Shown here: positions 24,787 to 35,617 of the stretch, one piece after another
Numbering within the stretch: the first letter of the stretch is position 1
How the letters are laid out: the number at the start of each line of letters is the position of its first letter
Source: Rhodophyticola sp. CCM32
GTDB lineage: Bacteria; Pseudomonadota; Alphaproteobacteria; Rhodobacterales; Rhodobacteraceae
NCBI RefSeq assembly: GCF_004751985.1
Contig: NZ_CP038492.1
Location: 3,410,001-3,474,000 of the forward strand
Length of the DNA stretch: 64,000 nucleotides
Direction of reading: 5' to 3'
Made by a program: the position numbers and the translations under genes
The notes under the pieces: generated by a model
Told to the model about the DNA's origin: nothing
What the model saw: the letters and a program-made list of their open reading frames with translations, nothing else
Databases searched by the model: none

Positions 24787-26601
24787 TCAAAAGGTTTCAC
24801 CGCTGGCCAGCTCAGGTTTCCGGTCATCCTGAAACTGATGTTCGAACAGACGCCGGAAGGCCCCGTTGAGCGCCAGCAATTCATCGGCCGATCCCTGTTC
24901 AACCTCTTCGCCATCATGCACGACGCAGATCTTGTCAGCCTCAAGTATTGTCGACAGGCGATGGGCGATGATGATGGTTGTTCGCCCCTCGGTCAGCTTT
25001 TTGATCGCGTTTTTGACCAGAGATTCCGATTCCGTGTCCAGCGCGCTGGTGGCCTCATCCAGCAGCAGTATTTCCGATTGCCGCAGGATCGCCCGGGCAA
25101 TCGCAATCCGTTGCTTCTGCCCGCCTGACAGGAATGTTCCGTTCTCGCCGACGGGTGTGTCATACCCTTCGGGCAGGGCAGTGATGAAGTCATGGGCGTT
25201 TGCGGCTTTGGCGGCGGCGATCACGTCTTCATCACCTGCATCGGGCATCGAACAGCGCAGGTTTTCCATCACGCTTGTCGCAAAAAGGAAGGTGTTTTGC
25301 CCGACATAGGAAATTTTCTGCCGCAGCGAGGCAAAGGTCACATCCCGCAGATCCTGCCCGTTGATAAGCACCTGGCCCTGACTGGGGTCGAAAAAGCGCA
25401 TGATCAGGCCAAAGATGGTTGATTTCCCACCGCCTGATTGCCCCACAAGCGCGGTTGTCTTGCCTTCCTCGAATGTCAGGTTCATCCCTTTGATGACCGA
25501 AATACCATCCCGGTATCCGAATTTCACATCCCGCAGCTCGACCCGCCCCCTGTCAGGCGCCAGTTCGATCGCGTCCGGGCTCTCCAGGATAAACTCTTCC
25601 TGATCAAGCAATTCGAACATCATTCTCACGCCGACCATCAGCGTTTCGATTACAACCCGCATCCGCGACAGGCGCTTGGCCGGTTCATAGGCCATCAGAA
25701 GGGCGGTGACGAAAGACATAAGCTGCCCGGCGGTTGCAGGTTCCCCCCCGCCCAGATTGAGGGAACTGACCACGATCACACCTGCAATTGCACAGCCAGC
25801 CAGGACTTCCATCAGGGGGCTGGTGATGGATTGCAATCGGGCAATGGCGTTTGCGCGTTTTTCAACTTGCTTGATGGCAGAATCCATGCGGCCTGCCATG
25901 CGGTCTTCCAGACCGAAAACCTTGATCACCTCGATCCCGTCCGAGGTTTCCTGCAACACCTTGATGATCTCGGTCAGCGAGGCAAGCTCCGCCTCCATGA
26001 TCTTGCGCACCCGGCGGATCAGAAGGCGCACACCAAGAATAGCCAGAGGGCCCACAAACAGCGTTGCCATCGACAGGATGGGTTGCTGATAGACCATCAC
26101 GGCGACAAGGGCGACCAGGGTCAAGAGGTCACGCACAAACCCGGTGACAAGCACGTCGATCAACTGCCGCGCGGATTGTGCGCCATGGGTGACGCGCATC
26201 AGAATATCCGATGATTCCGTATCGCGGAAAAAGGCAACACCGCGCTTCAGAAGCTTGCGATACACCCTGTCCTGTTGTGTGGCCACGATCCGGTTGCCCG
26301 CGCGGGCCAGGAAAACGGTCTGCGTATAGGTCGCAATGCCCTTGATGCTGAAAATTGCGATGACACCTATGGCCACAAGGAACACGCGCGACCGGTTGTC
26401 AGGCTCGGTCATCGAATCGATGATGCCTTCCATCATATAGGCGATGCCGCCGGTCGTGGCCGCGATAATGATCATGGCCACGATCACGATGGCATATAGA
26501 TGGCCCTGCGCGCGAAAGCTTTCGCCCACAAGCCTGCCCATATAGCCCGCGCGCCAGCGCCGCCACATCCGCGGGATCAGCCAGCTTTTGGAACTGTCCA
26601 T
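24787..26601 (-). CDS. ABC exporter, fused permease and ATPase (MsbA-like)
   Basis: A 604-residue half-transporter with a six-helix membrane domain (about 35-330) followed by an ATPase. Seen: Walker A GQSGGGKSTIFG (about residue 395), Q-loop region SYVGQNTFLFATSV, signature LSGGQKQRIAIARAI, Walker B EILLLDEATSALD and IIIAHRLSTI. It resembles lipid exporters of the MsbA type and multidrug homodimers. The substrate cannot be read from sequence. It stands alone with about 220-260 base gaps on both sides. Confidence 0.93.
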   Translation of the reverse strand: MDSSKSWLIPRMWRRWRAGYMGRLVGESFRAQGHLYAIVIVAMIIIAATTGGIAYMMEGIIDSMTEPDNRSRVFLVAIGVIAIFSIKGIATYTQTVFLARAGNRIVATQQDRVYRKLLKRGVAFFRDTESSDILMRVTHGAQSARQLIDVLVTGFVRDLLTLVALVAVMVYQQPILSMATLFVGPLAILGVRLLIRRVRKIMEAELASLTEIIKVLQETSDGIEVIKVFGLEDRMAGRMDSAIKQVEKRANAIARLQSITSPLMEVLAGCAIAGVIVVSSLNLGGGEPATAGQLMSFVTALLMAYEPAKRLSRMRVVIETLMVGVRMMFELLDQEEFILESPDAIELAPDRGRVELRDVKFGYRDGISVIKGMNLTFEEGKTTALVGQSGGGKSTIFGLIMRFFDPSQGQVLINGQDLRDVTFASLRQKISYVGQNTFLFATSVMENLRCSMPDAGDEDVIAAAKAANAHDFITALPEGYDTPVGENGTFLSGGQKQRIAIARAILRQSEILLLDEATSALDTESESLVKNAIKKLTEGRTTIIIAHRLSTILEADKICVVHDGEEVEQGSADELLALNGAFRRLFEHQFQDDRKPELASGETF

Positions 26602-26861
26602 GTCCTGAAGGGCCCTGAGTGTTTATCTGATGGGGTTAACATATCTGTCCTGTCTGTGCTGTTCCATCTGTGCAAGCCAAAAACGGCCCGGGGCAGATAT
26701 CAGCACAGCATAGTGCCAAATTACCAAATATCATGACATATGCGTCAACATTTCTGCCTCTGATCCATCATGCCGCATTCAGATAAGGGGCCTCTCGGCA
26801 CTCCGCAAGCTTGGGTCCGGTGGATGACACAGATCAGCGCTTTGGTGGTTCCATTTGCCTC

Positions 26862-28100
26862 TCAGCCCGGCGGGCCAAGCGTAGCTGCGGCATCGGGTGC
26901 GGCCTCCGGCGCCAGTTCCTCGAAATCGAAATGATCCAGCCGGTGCGCCCGTTTGCCTGCCTTGTCCGCCGAAATCTTGATCTCTTCAAGGTCTTTCGCG
27001 GCCTGTCCGAAATGGCGGTCAAGATTGCCGACCCGCTGCACCAGCCGGGTCACATCCCCCCCCAGCATCGCCAGTTCCTTGCGGATCGCGCCCGCCTGTT
27101 CCCGCATCCGCGCGTCTTTCAGGATCGCGCGCATCGTGTTCAGCGTGGCCATGCAGGTGGTCGGCGACACGATCCAGACCCGGGCATTGAACCCTTCGCG
27201 CACAATCTCGGGCAGGCGGGAATGCAGCTCGGCATAGACCGCCTCGGACGGCAGAAACATCAGCGCCCCATCGGCTGTTTCGCCTTCGATCAGGTATTTG
27301 GTCGATATATCCTTGATATGCACCCGCACCGCGTTTCCAAGCGCACGCAGGGCCACGGCCTGCTCCTCCTTGGTGCGGGCGGCGGCATAGGCCTCATAGG
27401 CCTCGAACGGGAATTTCGCGTCGATCACAATCGGGCCGGGCGGGTTCGGCAGATGGATCAGACAATCGGCGCGTTTGCCGTTCGACAGGGTCGCCTGCAA
27501 TGAATAGCTTTCCGCAGGCAGGGCGTTTGACACGATATCGGTCAGCTGGATCTCTCCGAACATGCCGCGCCGCTGCTTGTTCGACAGGATATCCTGCAGC
27601 GACAGCACATCGCCGGACAGTTTTTCGATATTGGTCTGGGCGCGGTCGATGGTGGCAAGACGTTCCTGCAACCGGGTCAGGCTTTGTGTCGTCTTCTCGG
27701 ACGAGCCGGTCAGGGTTTCCTTCATCCGGTCCTGCAAATCGGACAGGGATCGCGCCGATTTCAAAGCGTTCTCGGCCAGCCGGTCAGAGACCTGCGCCTG
27801 CACCTCGGCCAACCGTGTTTCCATGGTCTGGATCACCCTGACCTGTGCCGTCGCCTGCGCATCGCTGACCGTCTGGATATTGCCCGCCAGTTGCCCCTGC
27901 CCCTGTCCCAGAACCTGCACATCCTGCGCCAGACGGCTGACCTGACCCGCCATATGGGCAAATGACTGGCCCTGCCGCCCGGCCCGGCGGACCACGACAA
28001 TCAGCAGGATCAGCACCAGAAGCAGCAGCCCGATCAGGATGCCCGCACCCAGGGTCAGCGGGTCACTCAGGTCAAATGTCATGTCGCCAAGCTGGATCAT
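26862..28100 (-). CDS. rmuC: DNA recombination protein RmuC
   Basis: A 412-residue RmuC, a PD-(D/E)XK-like family implicated in limiting sequence inversions. An N-terminal membrane helix ([20 protein letters not shown]) precedes a long coiled coil (about 60-180). Then comes the conserved domain with [25 protein letters not shown] and [20 protein letters not shown], and [20 protein letters not shown]. The start at 28100 overlaps the mutL stop as ATGA. A longer frame to 28169 lies inside mutL. An intact eight-base C run near 27056 keeps frame. Confidence 0.93.
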   Translation of the reverse strand: MIQLGDMTFDLSDPLTLGAGILIGLLLLVLILLIVVVRRAGRQGQSFAHMAGQVSRLAQDVQVLGQGQGQLAGNIQTVSDAQATAQVRVIQTMETRLAEVQAQVSDRLAENALKSARSLSDLQDRMKETLTGSSEKTTQSLTRLQERLATIDRAQTNIEKLSGDVLSLQDILSNKQRRGMFGEIQLTDIVSNALPAESYSLQATLSNGKRADCLIHLPNPPGPIVIDAKFPFEAYEAYAAARTKEEQAVALRALGNAVRVHIKDISTKYLIEGETADGALMFLPSEAVYAELHSRLPEIVREGFNARVWIVSPTTCMATLNTMRAILKDARMREQAGAIRKELAMLGGDVTRLVQRVGNLDRHFGQAAKDLEEIKISADKAGKRAHRLDHFDFEELAPEAAPDAAATLGPPG

Positions 28101-29956
28101 GTGCGCCCAAACAGCCGTTCGATATCGCTGAGTTTCAGTTCCACATAGGTTGGCCGCCCGTGGTTGCATTGCCCCGAATGCGGTGTTGCCTCCATCTCGC
28201 GAAGCAGGGCGTTCATCTCATCGGCCTGCATCCGCCGCCCGGACCTGATCGACCCATGGCAGGCCACCCGGCTGAGGATCGCGTCAATCCGCGCCTGCAG
28301 GGTCTGACTGTCCCCCAGCTCGTCCAACTCGTCCAGAATATCGCGCAGCATCGCCTCGGCATTGACCGGCCCCAGAATCGCCGGTGTCTCGCGCACGGCC
28401 AGCGTGCCGGGCCCAAAGGCTTCGATCCCCAGACCGAACCGCGCCAGTTCCGGCGCCATGCCCAGCAACCGGTCGGCATCGGTTCCGAATGTCACGATCT
28501 CGGGGATCAGAAGCGCCTGTGCCGCGACGCCGTTTTCGGCCATCTGGCGTTTCAGCCTTTCATAGACCAGCCGTTCATGGGCGGCGTGCTGATCCACAAT
28601 CACCAGACCATCCTCGGTCTGGGCAAGAATGTAGTTCTCATGCACCTGCGCGCGCGCCGCACCAAGGGGCAGGGCCTCTACTGCGGGGCTGTCTTCCGCC
28701 ACCTCCTCCACCCGGGCGCTGGCCGGGGCGAAGGGCGTGGGCGCCTCCCCCAGACCCGGTGCCGCATCCCCGCCGCCCGGGGCCTGCCAGCTCTGCGCCG
28801 CCCGCAGAACCGTCTGCGAAGGCCGGTGATCCATCTGGTAGATACGTGCATCCTTCGGCTGTGGGGCCCGGAAGGCCCCCAGCGTCGCATCCGCCACCGT
28901 GGTCGAGGCGCGGTGCCCCGCCTCTGCCAGCGCATGGCGCAGCCCGGTCACGATCAGGCCACGCGCCACGCCCGGTTCGCGGAACCGCACCTCCGCCTTG
29001 GCCGGGTGCACATTCACATCCACCCGTTCCGGCGGGCAGTCGATGAACAGGGCCACGGCCGGGTGCCGGTCACGGCTGAGGAAATCCGCATAGGCCCCGC
29101 GCAAGGCCCCGATCAGCAGTTTGTCCCGCACCGGGCGGCCATTGACGAACAGATATTGCGCCACGGCAGAGCCCCGCGAATAGGTGGGCAGGCCCGCATA
29201 GCCAATCAGCCGCAAACCGTCGCGTTCCGCATCAATCGGCAGCGCGTTTTCGGTAAATTCGCGGCCCATCACCACACTCAGCCGGGCGCAGAGCGCGTCG
29301 AACAGATCTCCCTGTTCCGCATCGGCCCGGAAAGTCACGCGGGGGGTGTCGCTGACATCGCGCAGGGTAAAGCCGATGCCCGGTTCCGCCATCGCCAGAC
29401 GTTTCACCACATCTGAAATCGCCTGCATCTCGGCCCGGTCTGTGCGCAGGAATTTCAGCCGCGCGGGCGTGGCAAAGAACAGATCGCGCAATTCGACCAC
29501 CGTGCCCGCGCCAAGTGCTGCGGGTTTCACCGGGCTGTGCTGCCCGCCGCTGACGCTGATCTGATGCGCCTCGCCGCCTGCCACCCGGCTGGTGATTGTC
29601 AGCCGCCCGACCGCGCCAAGGGAGGGCAATGCCTCTCCCCGGAAGCCGAAGGATTGAATGTTCAGAAGGTCCGAGCCGTCGATTTTCGAGGTTGCATGGC
29701 GGGCAAGCGCCAGCGGCAGATCCTCCGGCCCCATGCCGCAGCCATCATCGCTGACCCGGATCAGGCCCTTGCCGCCAAAGCCTATATCAATGCCGATCCG
29801 GCGCGCGCCTGCATCAATCGCGTTTTCCACCAGTTCCTTCACGGCTGAGGCGGGGCGTTCCACAACCTCACCCGCCGCAATCCGGTTGATGACGGTTTCA
29901 TCCAATTGCCGGATTATCTGCTGCGTATCGCTTATTTTGGGGTCTGCATTGGGCAT
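28097..29956 (-). CDS. mutL: DNA mismatch repair endonuclease MutL
   Basis: A 619-residue mismatch-repair mediator. The GHKL ATPase domain (about 15-340) shows [34 protein letters not shown] and [11 protein letters not shown]. The C-terminal domain has the endonuclease motif [21 protein letters not shown] and QCNHGRPT, which are the metal-site residues of MutH-independent MutL. So nicking activity is expected, as in most alphaproteobacteria. It overlaps rmuC. A repeat element lies upstream. Confidence 0.97.
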   Translation of the reverse strand: MPNADPKISDTQQIIRQLDETVINRIAAGEVVERPASAVKELVENAIDAGARRIGIDIGFGGKGLIRVSDDGCGMGPEDLPLALARHATSKIDGSDLLNIQSFGFRGEALPSLGAVGRLTITSRVAGGEAHQISVSGGQHSPVKPAALGAGTVVELRDLFFATPARLKFLRTDRAEMQAISDVVKRLAMAEPGIGFTLRDVSDTPRVTFRADAEQGDLFDALCARLSVVMGREFTENALPIDAERDGLRLIGYAGLPTYSRGSAVAQYLFVNGRPVRDKLLIGALRGAYADFLSRDRHPAVALFIDCPPERVDVNVHPAKAEVRFREPGVARGLIVTGLRHALAEAGHRASTTVADATLGAFRAPQPKDARIYQMDHRPSQTVLRAAQSWQAPGGGDAAPGLGEAPTPFAPASARVEEVAEDSPAVEALPLGAARAQVHENYILAQTEDGLVIVDQHAAHERLVYERLKRQMAENGVAAQALLIPEIVTFGTDADRLLGMAPELARFGLGIEAFGPGTLAVRETPAILGPVNAEAMLRDILDELDELGDSQTLQARIDAILSRVACHGSIRSGRRMQADEMNALLREMEATPHSGQCNHGRPTYVELKLSDIERLFGRT

Positions 29957-30029
29957 ACCACTATGGGTAGCATGGCCAATGCGATTCGGGAACGGCTGGC
30001 GTCTGGCCTTCCAGGCGAAACCCGCATGT

Positions 30030-30165
30030 GGCTAAAGCACCGGGCTGAAATTCTGAACCACCCCGCATCATCCTTCCGCCCGGCGGCACCGCCGGGCAGC
30101 GCCCGTACCGCCCCCACGGGGCGGGCGCGGCCCTCTGCGGAAACTATATGCGTTTCAGAAGCTCA
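30030..30165. repeat. Dispersed GC-rich hairpin repeat, family 2 copy 2 (inverted)
   Basis: On the minus strand this reads in the same order as the copy at 18285: CGCAGAGGG, CGCCCGCCCCGTGGGGGCGG, then GCGCTGCCCGGCGGTGCCGC with its complement, GATGATGCGG and TTCAGA. The palindrome lies at about 30078-30097. It occupies the 247-base gap between the M16 partner gene and the mutL start. Similarity beyond the hairpin core makes shared origin likely rather than convergent GC-rich stems. Confidence 0.75.
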
Positions 30166-30203
30166 ATCCGATACGTATTGCTTCAATGAAACCGCAAACC
30201 GCT

Positions 30204-31513
30204 CTAATTTGAGGGGTCCAGACCCTCGGGCTGGCCAACCACCACGAAATGCAGATGCTCGGGCTGCAACAGGCGCGCGGCGACCCGGCGGATATCCTCC
30301 ATCGTGACCGCCTCGACCCGAGTGTTTCTTGTGGTGATATATTCCGGTGTCATACCGTCCTGCTGCATCCCGGCCATGATAGAGGCGATGGTGTCATTGC
30401 CATCGAACCGCAGGGGATAGGCGCCGGTCATGAACAGTTTTGCGGCCTCCAGCTCTTCCTCGGTCACACCATTGGCGGCGATATCGGCCCATTCGGCCCG
30501 GGTCACGGCAACCGCTTCGGCCACCAGATCATTTGACGAGGAAAACTGCCCCAGGATCATCGGCTGATAATCTGACAGGGCCAGATAGGAACTGATGCCA
30601 TAGGTCAGGCCACGTTCAACCCGAACCTCCTGCATCAGGCGGGACCGGAAATTACCGCCCCCATGATCTGGTTCAACACAAAGGCCGGAAAGAAATCCGG
30701 GTCCAGCCGTTCCAGACCGCGTTGCCCGAAATAGACCGCTGATTGCGGGGTGGGGAACGGCACCACCGTGGTGCCGCCGTCCAGCAGATACGGGGCGGGG
30801 CCGGGCAGGGCCGCGCCCTCGGCGGGCAGATCGCCCAACAGGTCGTCCAGAAGCAGCCCAAGCTCTTCGGCGCTGATGTCGCCTGCGGCGCCGACAAACA
30901 CCCGGTCGCGGGCAAAGACCGCGTGATGGGCGGCAATCAGATCATCGCGGGTCAGGGCGGCGACACTCTCACTCGTGCCCTCCTGCGGGGTGGCATAGGG
31001 GTGATTGCCAAACGTCAGGGCATTGAACCGGGCTGCGGCGATTTCATCAGGGTTTTGCGCGTCAGACTCGATGATTGACAGAACCTGCCCGCGCACCCGT
31101 TCCAGCGCGACCGCATCGAACGCGGGCGTGACAATTGCCTGACGCAGCAGGGCCGCAGCCTCGCCCCGGTTCTGGGTCAGCATCTGGGCATCGACCACAA
31201 TACTGTCGCGATAGGCGTTGAAGCTGAACCTGGCGGCCAGAGCCTCGGTCGCCTCGGCAAACCCCTGGGCATCCAGATCACCCGCGCCTTCTTCCAGCAA
31301 TCCACTCATCAGAAAGGTTGCCCCGCGGGCCCCGGGCTGATCCAGCGATGTGCCGCCCTGAAACCGAATGTCCAGCGCAACGAAAGGGATCGAATGATCC
31401 TCGACCAGCCAGGCGGTGATCCCGCCGGGCGAAGTGACCTGTTCGATATCAATGGCCCAGACCGGCAGGGCGATGAATGTGGCGGCAAGCCCGGTGAAAA
31501 TGGCGCGGATCAT
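30204..31513 (-). CDS. M16 family peptidase, non-catalytic partner, with apparent frameshift
   Basis: Together two frames make a 436-residue insulinase-family protein. The upstream part (30635-31513) has a signal peptide (MIRAIFTGLAATFIALPVWA) and TFLMSGLLEEGAGDLDAQGF in place of HxxEH, so it is the non-zinc subunit of an M16 pair. The downstream part has MQEVRVERGLTYGISSYLAL, the substrate-binding R/Y block. The frame breaks at a five-C run (30658-30662). One more C would restore NQIMGGGNFRSRLMQEVRVE. As written, the first frame ends in TGATG, which could allow reinitiation. It overlaps the catalytic partner by four bases. Confidence 0.8.
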
Positions 31514-32865
31514 TGGGTGATTTCCTCGGCATCTGTGGCCGGGCGATCAAGATAGCCGGTGACCCAATGGGTGTTGCCGCCAAGGATGGCTTCGGCGGCG
31601 TCCATCACGTCTTCCACGGTTGTTGCGGCGATCACATCAGGCCAGGCCTGCACATCTTCCACCGTCAACCCGCTGGTCAGCGCGGTGCCGTATTGCCGCG
31701 CCAGCCCCTGCACATTGTCCTGCGCATAAATCTCGGATGCGGTGTATTGGAACTTGATCCGTTCAAATTGTGCGGGGTCGATGCCGGTATCCAGAAACTC
31801 CGCAATGACCCGGTCCAGATCGGCCTCCGCCTCGGCCAGGCTGATACCGGGCATCGGCATATTCACAAGGGTAAAGCTGGTGTCATCCAGACTGGTGCCC
31901 TGATAATAGGCTGCAGTGAACAGGGACCGTTCCTCTTCAATCTGCAACCGCCTGCTGAACACCGATGTTGTGCCACTGCCGCCAAGTATCTGCGCCAGAA
32001 GCGACAGGGCCGCGGCCTCGCCCTGAGCACCGCTGTCCCGCTCCGGGGCCAGATAGCTGCGGCTGACATAGGGGTTGGCGACCCGGCGATCCTCGTACCG
32101 TACGGTCCGGTCCGCGATCTGGCCGGGTTCTGACGGGCGCGCCCGGTCCGGCAGATCCGGTGTGGGGGCCAGGGGGCCGTAATGGTCCTCGGCCAGGCGG
32201 CGCACCTCTTCGGGGGTGACATCGCCTGCGACGATCAGAATCGCATTATTGGGGGCATAGAAACGCCGGTAGAAGGCCAGGGCATCCTCCCGATCCAGCA
32301 TCTGCATTTCATGCCGCCAGCCGATGATCGGAATCCGGTAGGGATGGTTGAGATAAAGCGCGGCCCGCATCTGTTCGCTGAACAGCGCGCCGGGGCTGCT
32401 GTCGGTGCGCTGGGCGCGTTCTTCCAGAATGACGCTGCGCTCGGTCAGCACATCGGCCTCGGTCAGGACCAGATCGCGCATCCGGTCTGCTTCCATCTGC
32501 ATCAGAAGGCCCAGACGGTCGGCGGCGACACGTTGGTAATAGGCGGTGTAATCCCAACTGGTAAAGGCATTGTCGGTTCCGCCATTGGCCTCGACAATCT
32601 GGCTGAACGCGCCGCCTTCCAGATCATCCGTGCCCTTGAACATCAGATGTTCCAGAAAATGCGCGATACCCGAAACACCGGGCGGTTCATCCGCCGCGCC
32701 GGTGCGATACCAGACCATATGCACCACGGCGGGGCTGCGATGATCTTCGATCACCACCGCCTCCATCCCGTTCTCAAGGGTGAATTGTGTCACCTCTCCG
32801 GCGGCCCAAAGCGTCTTGGGTAACGTAACGGCCAGGGCAATCAGCAACAGGCGGCACAGTTTCAT
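31510..32865 (-). CDS. M16 family zinc peptidase, catalytic subunit
   Basis: A 451-residue exported peptidase. A signal peptide (MKLCRLLLIALAVTLPKTLW then AAG) precedes the inverted zinc motif HFLEHLMFKGT, whose two histidines and glutamate are followed by the third ligand in the downstream ERSVILEERAQRTDSSPG segment. FSQIVEANGGTDNAFTSWDY is typical of bacterial processing-peptidase-like M16B enzymes. The ATG at 32865 is six bases from GGAG and preferred over the GTG one codon upstream. It acts with the adjacent non-catalytic partner in the periplasm. Substrates are unknown. Confidence 0.92.
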   Translation of the reverse strand: MKLCRLLLIALAVTLPKTLWAAGEVTQFTLENGMEAVVIEDHRSPAVVHMVWYRTGAADEPPGVSGIAHFLEHLMFKGTDDLEGGAFSQIVEANGGTDNAFTSWDYTAYYQRVAADRLGLLMQMEADRMRDLVLTEADVLTERSVILEERAQRTDSSPGALFSEQMRAALYLNHPYRIPIIGWRHEMQMLDREDALAFYRRFYAPNNAILIVAGDVTPEEVRRLAEDHYGPLAPTPDLPDRARPSEPGQIADRTVRYEDRRVANPYVSRSYLAPERDSGAQGEAAALSLLAQILGGSGTTSVFSRRLQIEEERSLFTAAYYQGTSLDDTSFTLVNMPMPGISLAEAEADLDRVIAEFLDTGIDPAQFERIKFQYTASEIYAQDNVQGLARQYGTALTSGLTVEDVQAWPDVIAATTVEDVMDAAEAILGGNTHWVTGYLDRPATDAEEITQ

Positions 32866-32961
32866 CACGTTCTCCGGTACGGGGTGAATTGTGAATGCCT
32901 AAAGCAAGATAAGCGCCGCCACATATCTATCAACCGCCCTGACGGGGCTGTGATACGGGGG

Positions 32962-33474
32962 TCATCCGCCGGGTTCAGGCGGCGCGGCAGGGGTGCGAAT
33001 GCCGGCGCGGCGCATACGTTCCAGTTCGGCATAGCGATCAAGCGACAGCGGCTGATAGGCGTCATGATAGGTGTTGAGGTTGAAGATCCGTTCAAGCAAC
33101 CGCCCCCGGTTTCTGCGCCGATAGTCCAGATCTTCGGTCGCCAGCGTCTGGCGAATATCGACCCCGATGCCAAACCGCCCGGCATAGCTGACCAGCCCGC
33201 CATTATTGGTGCTGGCGCGGCTGATATCGCCCCCCAGGGCGGCGATTGCGTCGGCCTCGGGGGTCGGATCGGTGCGGTTGGTGCCGCCCGGCGTGGGTGT
33301 CGGCAATTCGGTGAAATTGCCGGGCAGTTCCAAAGGCCGCGTCGGCAGAATTGCAAATTCATCAGGCCCATTGCCATCGGGCCGGATGTTCAGCAATCGC
33401 GGCGCGTCCCGGCTGCATGACGCCACCGTCATCAGGACCAAACCTGCCGCTATAAGACCGCGCCAACGCATCAT
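32962..33474 (-). CDS. DUF3035 lipoprotein
   Basis: A 170-residue lipoprotein precursor. MMRWRGLIAAGLVLMTVASC gives a leader and lipobox, with the lipidated cysteine at about residue 20. The mature part has DEFAILPTRPLELPGNFTEL and ends LSLDRYAELERMRRAGIRTP, features of the DUF3035 family seen in alphaproteobacteria. AAGGAG precedes the start. Its place between lspA, the lipoprotein signal peptidase, and the M16 pair suggests an envelope role, but none is established. Confidence 0.85.
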   Translation of the reverse strand: MMRWRGLIAAGLVLMTVASCSRDAPRLLNIRPDGNGPDEFAILPTRPLELPGNFTELPTPTPGGTNRTDPTPEADAIAALGGDISRASTNNGGLVSYAGRFGIGVDIRQTLATEDLDYRRRNRGRLLERIFNLNTYHDAYQPLSLDRYAELERMRRAGIRTPAAPPEPGG

Positions 33475-33518
33475 TGCCTTCTCCTTCGCGCCGGGTGTAG
33501 CTGATCGGACCACCGGCG

Positions 33519-33992
33519 TCACGGGGTGATCTTCTTATGATCCGTGAAGATGAGCAAGCCAAACGCACCTGCAAATATGCCGATATCGGCGATATTGAAC
33601 GCAAACGGGTTCGAAATCCCACAACAGGACATGTTCAGAAAATCAGCCACGGCGCCATAAATCAGCCGGTCCAGCGCGTTGCCCATGGCCCCGCCCACAA
33701 TCGCGCCTGCCGCAATCCGCGCAATCGGCCGGGTCAGCCCGGTTCTGGCCCACCATAACACCCAGGCGGCGATGACGACCGCGAGGATGATCAACACCCA
33801 TCGCATGATGTCCGCCGCGTTCGAGAACAGGCCGAAATTGATGCCCGTGTTCCAGCCCATGTGAAAGTTCAGAAAGGGCGGCCAGACCGCGATATGACCG
33901 ATCTCATCCAGCCGCATCCAATGCACCACCAGCCATTTGCTCAACTGGTCCGCAAGGAACCAGAAAGCAGCTGAAATCAAGACAAGACGCAT
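33519..33992 (-). CDS. lspA: Lipoprotein signal peptidase (SPase II)
   Basis: A 157-residue inner-membrane aspartyl protease that cleaves prolipoproteins. Four hydrophobic helices are visible. Conserved residues lie in [50 protein letters not shown] (first catalytic aspartate) and [11 protein letters not shown] (second). The start at 33992 is chosen to give the usual N-terminal helix; a GGAG lies about ten bases upstream. A substrate lipoprotein gene (DUF3035) follows directly. Confidence 0.95.
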   Translation of the reverse strand: MRLVLISAAFWFLADQLSKWLVVHWMRLDEIGHIAVWPPFLNFHMGWNTGINFGLFSNAADIMRWVLIILAVVIAAWVLWWARTGLTRPIARIAAGAIVGGAMGNALDRLIYGAVADFLNMSCCGISNPFAFNIADIGIFAGAFGLLIFTDHKKITP

Positions 33993-34011
33993 CCGGGGCA
34001 AACTCCGCTGT

Positions 34012-35601
34012 TCAGTGCCGGAAATGGCGCATGCCGGTAAAGACCATGGCAAGCCCGGCCTCATCCGCAGCGGCAATCACCTCGGCATCGCGCATCGAGC
34101 CGCCGGGCTGGATCACCGCGCGCGCCCCGGCCTCGGCGGCGGCAAGCAACCCGTCGGCAAAGGGAAAAAACGCATCCGAGGCCAGCACCGCGCCAACCGC
34201 CGGGCTTTCGCCAAGCGCAAGGATATCCGCCATGTCCCGGGCCTTGCGCGCCGCGATGCGGCTTGAATCCACCCGGCTCATCTGCCCGGCGCCCACCCCC
34301 ACGGTCGCCAGATCCTTTGCATAGACAATCGCATTCGATTTCACGTGTTTCGCCACCTTCCAGGCAAAAAGCAGATCGGCCAGTTCATCGGGTTCCGGCG
34401 CGCGTTTGGTAACAACGCGCAGGTCATCGGGCATGATATGGCCATTGTCCTTGTCCTGCACAAGAAACCCGCCCGCGACCTGCCGATAGCCGAGAGAGGC
34501 AGCATGCGGGTCGGGCAGCCCCCCGGTGGTCAGAAGCCGCAGGTTTTTCTTGACCGCAAACACCTCCTGCGCGGCGGCATCGGCCCCCGGCGCAATCACC
34601 ACTTCGGTCAGAATGCCGGTGATCGCCTCGGCTGTTTCCGCATCCAGCGGCTGGTTCAGTGCGATGATCCCGCCAAAGGCGCTGGTCCGGTCGCAATCGA
34701 AGGCGCGGGCATAGGCCTCGGCCAGGGTTGCGCCCCGCGCCACGCCGCAGGGATTGGCATGTTTGATGATCGCGCAGGCGGGGCCATCGGCGGGGTCGAA
34801 CTCCGCCACCAGCTCAAACGCCGCATCCGTATCGTTGATGTTGTTATAGCTGAGCGCCTTGCCCTGATGCTGCATCGCGGTTGCGACACCGGGCCGGTCG
34901 CTGCCATCGGTATAGAACGCGGCCTCCTGATGGGGGTTTTCGCCATAGCGCATCGGTTGTGCCAGGGTGCCGGCAAAGGCGCGGCGATAAGGGGTGGCAT
35001 TGCCGACCGCACCCGCCATCCAGGTAGACACGGCCGCATCATAGGCCGCAGTCCGGGCATAGGCTTTCTGTGCCATCATCTGCCGGAACGCCAGCGGGGT
35101 GGCCCCGTCATGCTCCTGCAATTCCGCCAGAAGCGGGGTATAATCCTCTGTATCGACCACAACGGTCACAAATCCATGGTTCTTGGCCGCCGCGCGGATC
35201 ATTGCCGGGCCGCCGATATCAATGTTTTCCACACACTCCTCATAGGTCGCGCCCTTGGCCACGGTGTCTTCGAACGGGTAAAGGTTCACCACAAGCAGGT
35301 CGATGGCGCCAATGCCATGTGCCTCCATCGCGGCCAGATGGCCGGGGTCATCGCGCAGGGCCAGAAGCCCGCCATGCACATTCGGGTGCAGGGTTTTGAC
35401 CCGCCCGTCCATCATCTCGGGAAAGCCGGTGATCTCGGCCACATCGGTCACCGCAAGCCCCGCATCGCGCAGGGCGCGGGCGGTGCCACCGGTTGACAGC
35501 AATTCAACCCCGCCTGCGGCCAGTGCCCGGCCCAGATCCTCCAGGCCCGTCTTGTCAGACACGGAAATCAGCGCCCGGCGCAGGGGAATAAGCTTGGTCA
35601 T
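34012..35601 (-). CDS. purH: Bifunctional AICAR transformylase / IMP cyclohydrolase
   Basis: A 529-residue enzyme for the last two steps of IMP synthesis. The N-terminal MGS-like cyclohydrolase domain (about 1-200) has [36 protein letters not shown] and [16 protein letters not shown]. The transformylase domain has [46 protein letters not shown] and [16 protein letters not shown] lies six bases before the ATG at 35601. The length is standard. It sits in a minus-strand run from rsmB to the M16 peptidases. Confidence 0.97.
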   Translation of the reverse strand: MTKLIPLRRALISVSDKTGLEDLGRALAAGGVELLSTGGTARALRDAGLAVTDVAEITGFPEMMDGRVKTLHPNVHGGLLALRDDPGHLAAMEAHGIGAIDLLVVNLYPFEDTVAKGATYEECVENIDIGGPAMIRAAAKNHGFVTVVVDTEDYTPLLAELQEHDGATPLAFRQMMAQKAYARTAAYDAAVSTWMAGAVGNATPYRRAFAGTLAQPMRYGENPHQEAAFYTDGSDRPGVATAMQHQGKALSYNNINDTDAAFELVAEFDPADGPACAIIKHANPCGVARGATLAEAYARAFDCDRTSAFGGIIALNQPLDAETAEAITGILTEVVIAPGADAAAQEVFAVKKNLRLLTTGGLPDPHAASLGYRQVAGGFLVQDKDNGHIMPDDLRVVTKRAPEPDELADLLFAWKVAKHVKSNAIVYAKDLATVGVGAGQMSRVDSSRIAARKARDMADILALGESPAVGAVLASDAFFPFADGLLAAAEAGARAVIQPGGSMRDAEVIAAADEAGLAMVFTGMRHFRH

Positions 35602-35617
35602 GATTGCTCCATCTTTG

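Noticed and set aside
30204..30635. Separate 143-residue peptidase gene
   Set aside because: Its sequence is the direct continuation of the upstream M16 frame after a one-base shift, so it is treated as one interrupted gene.
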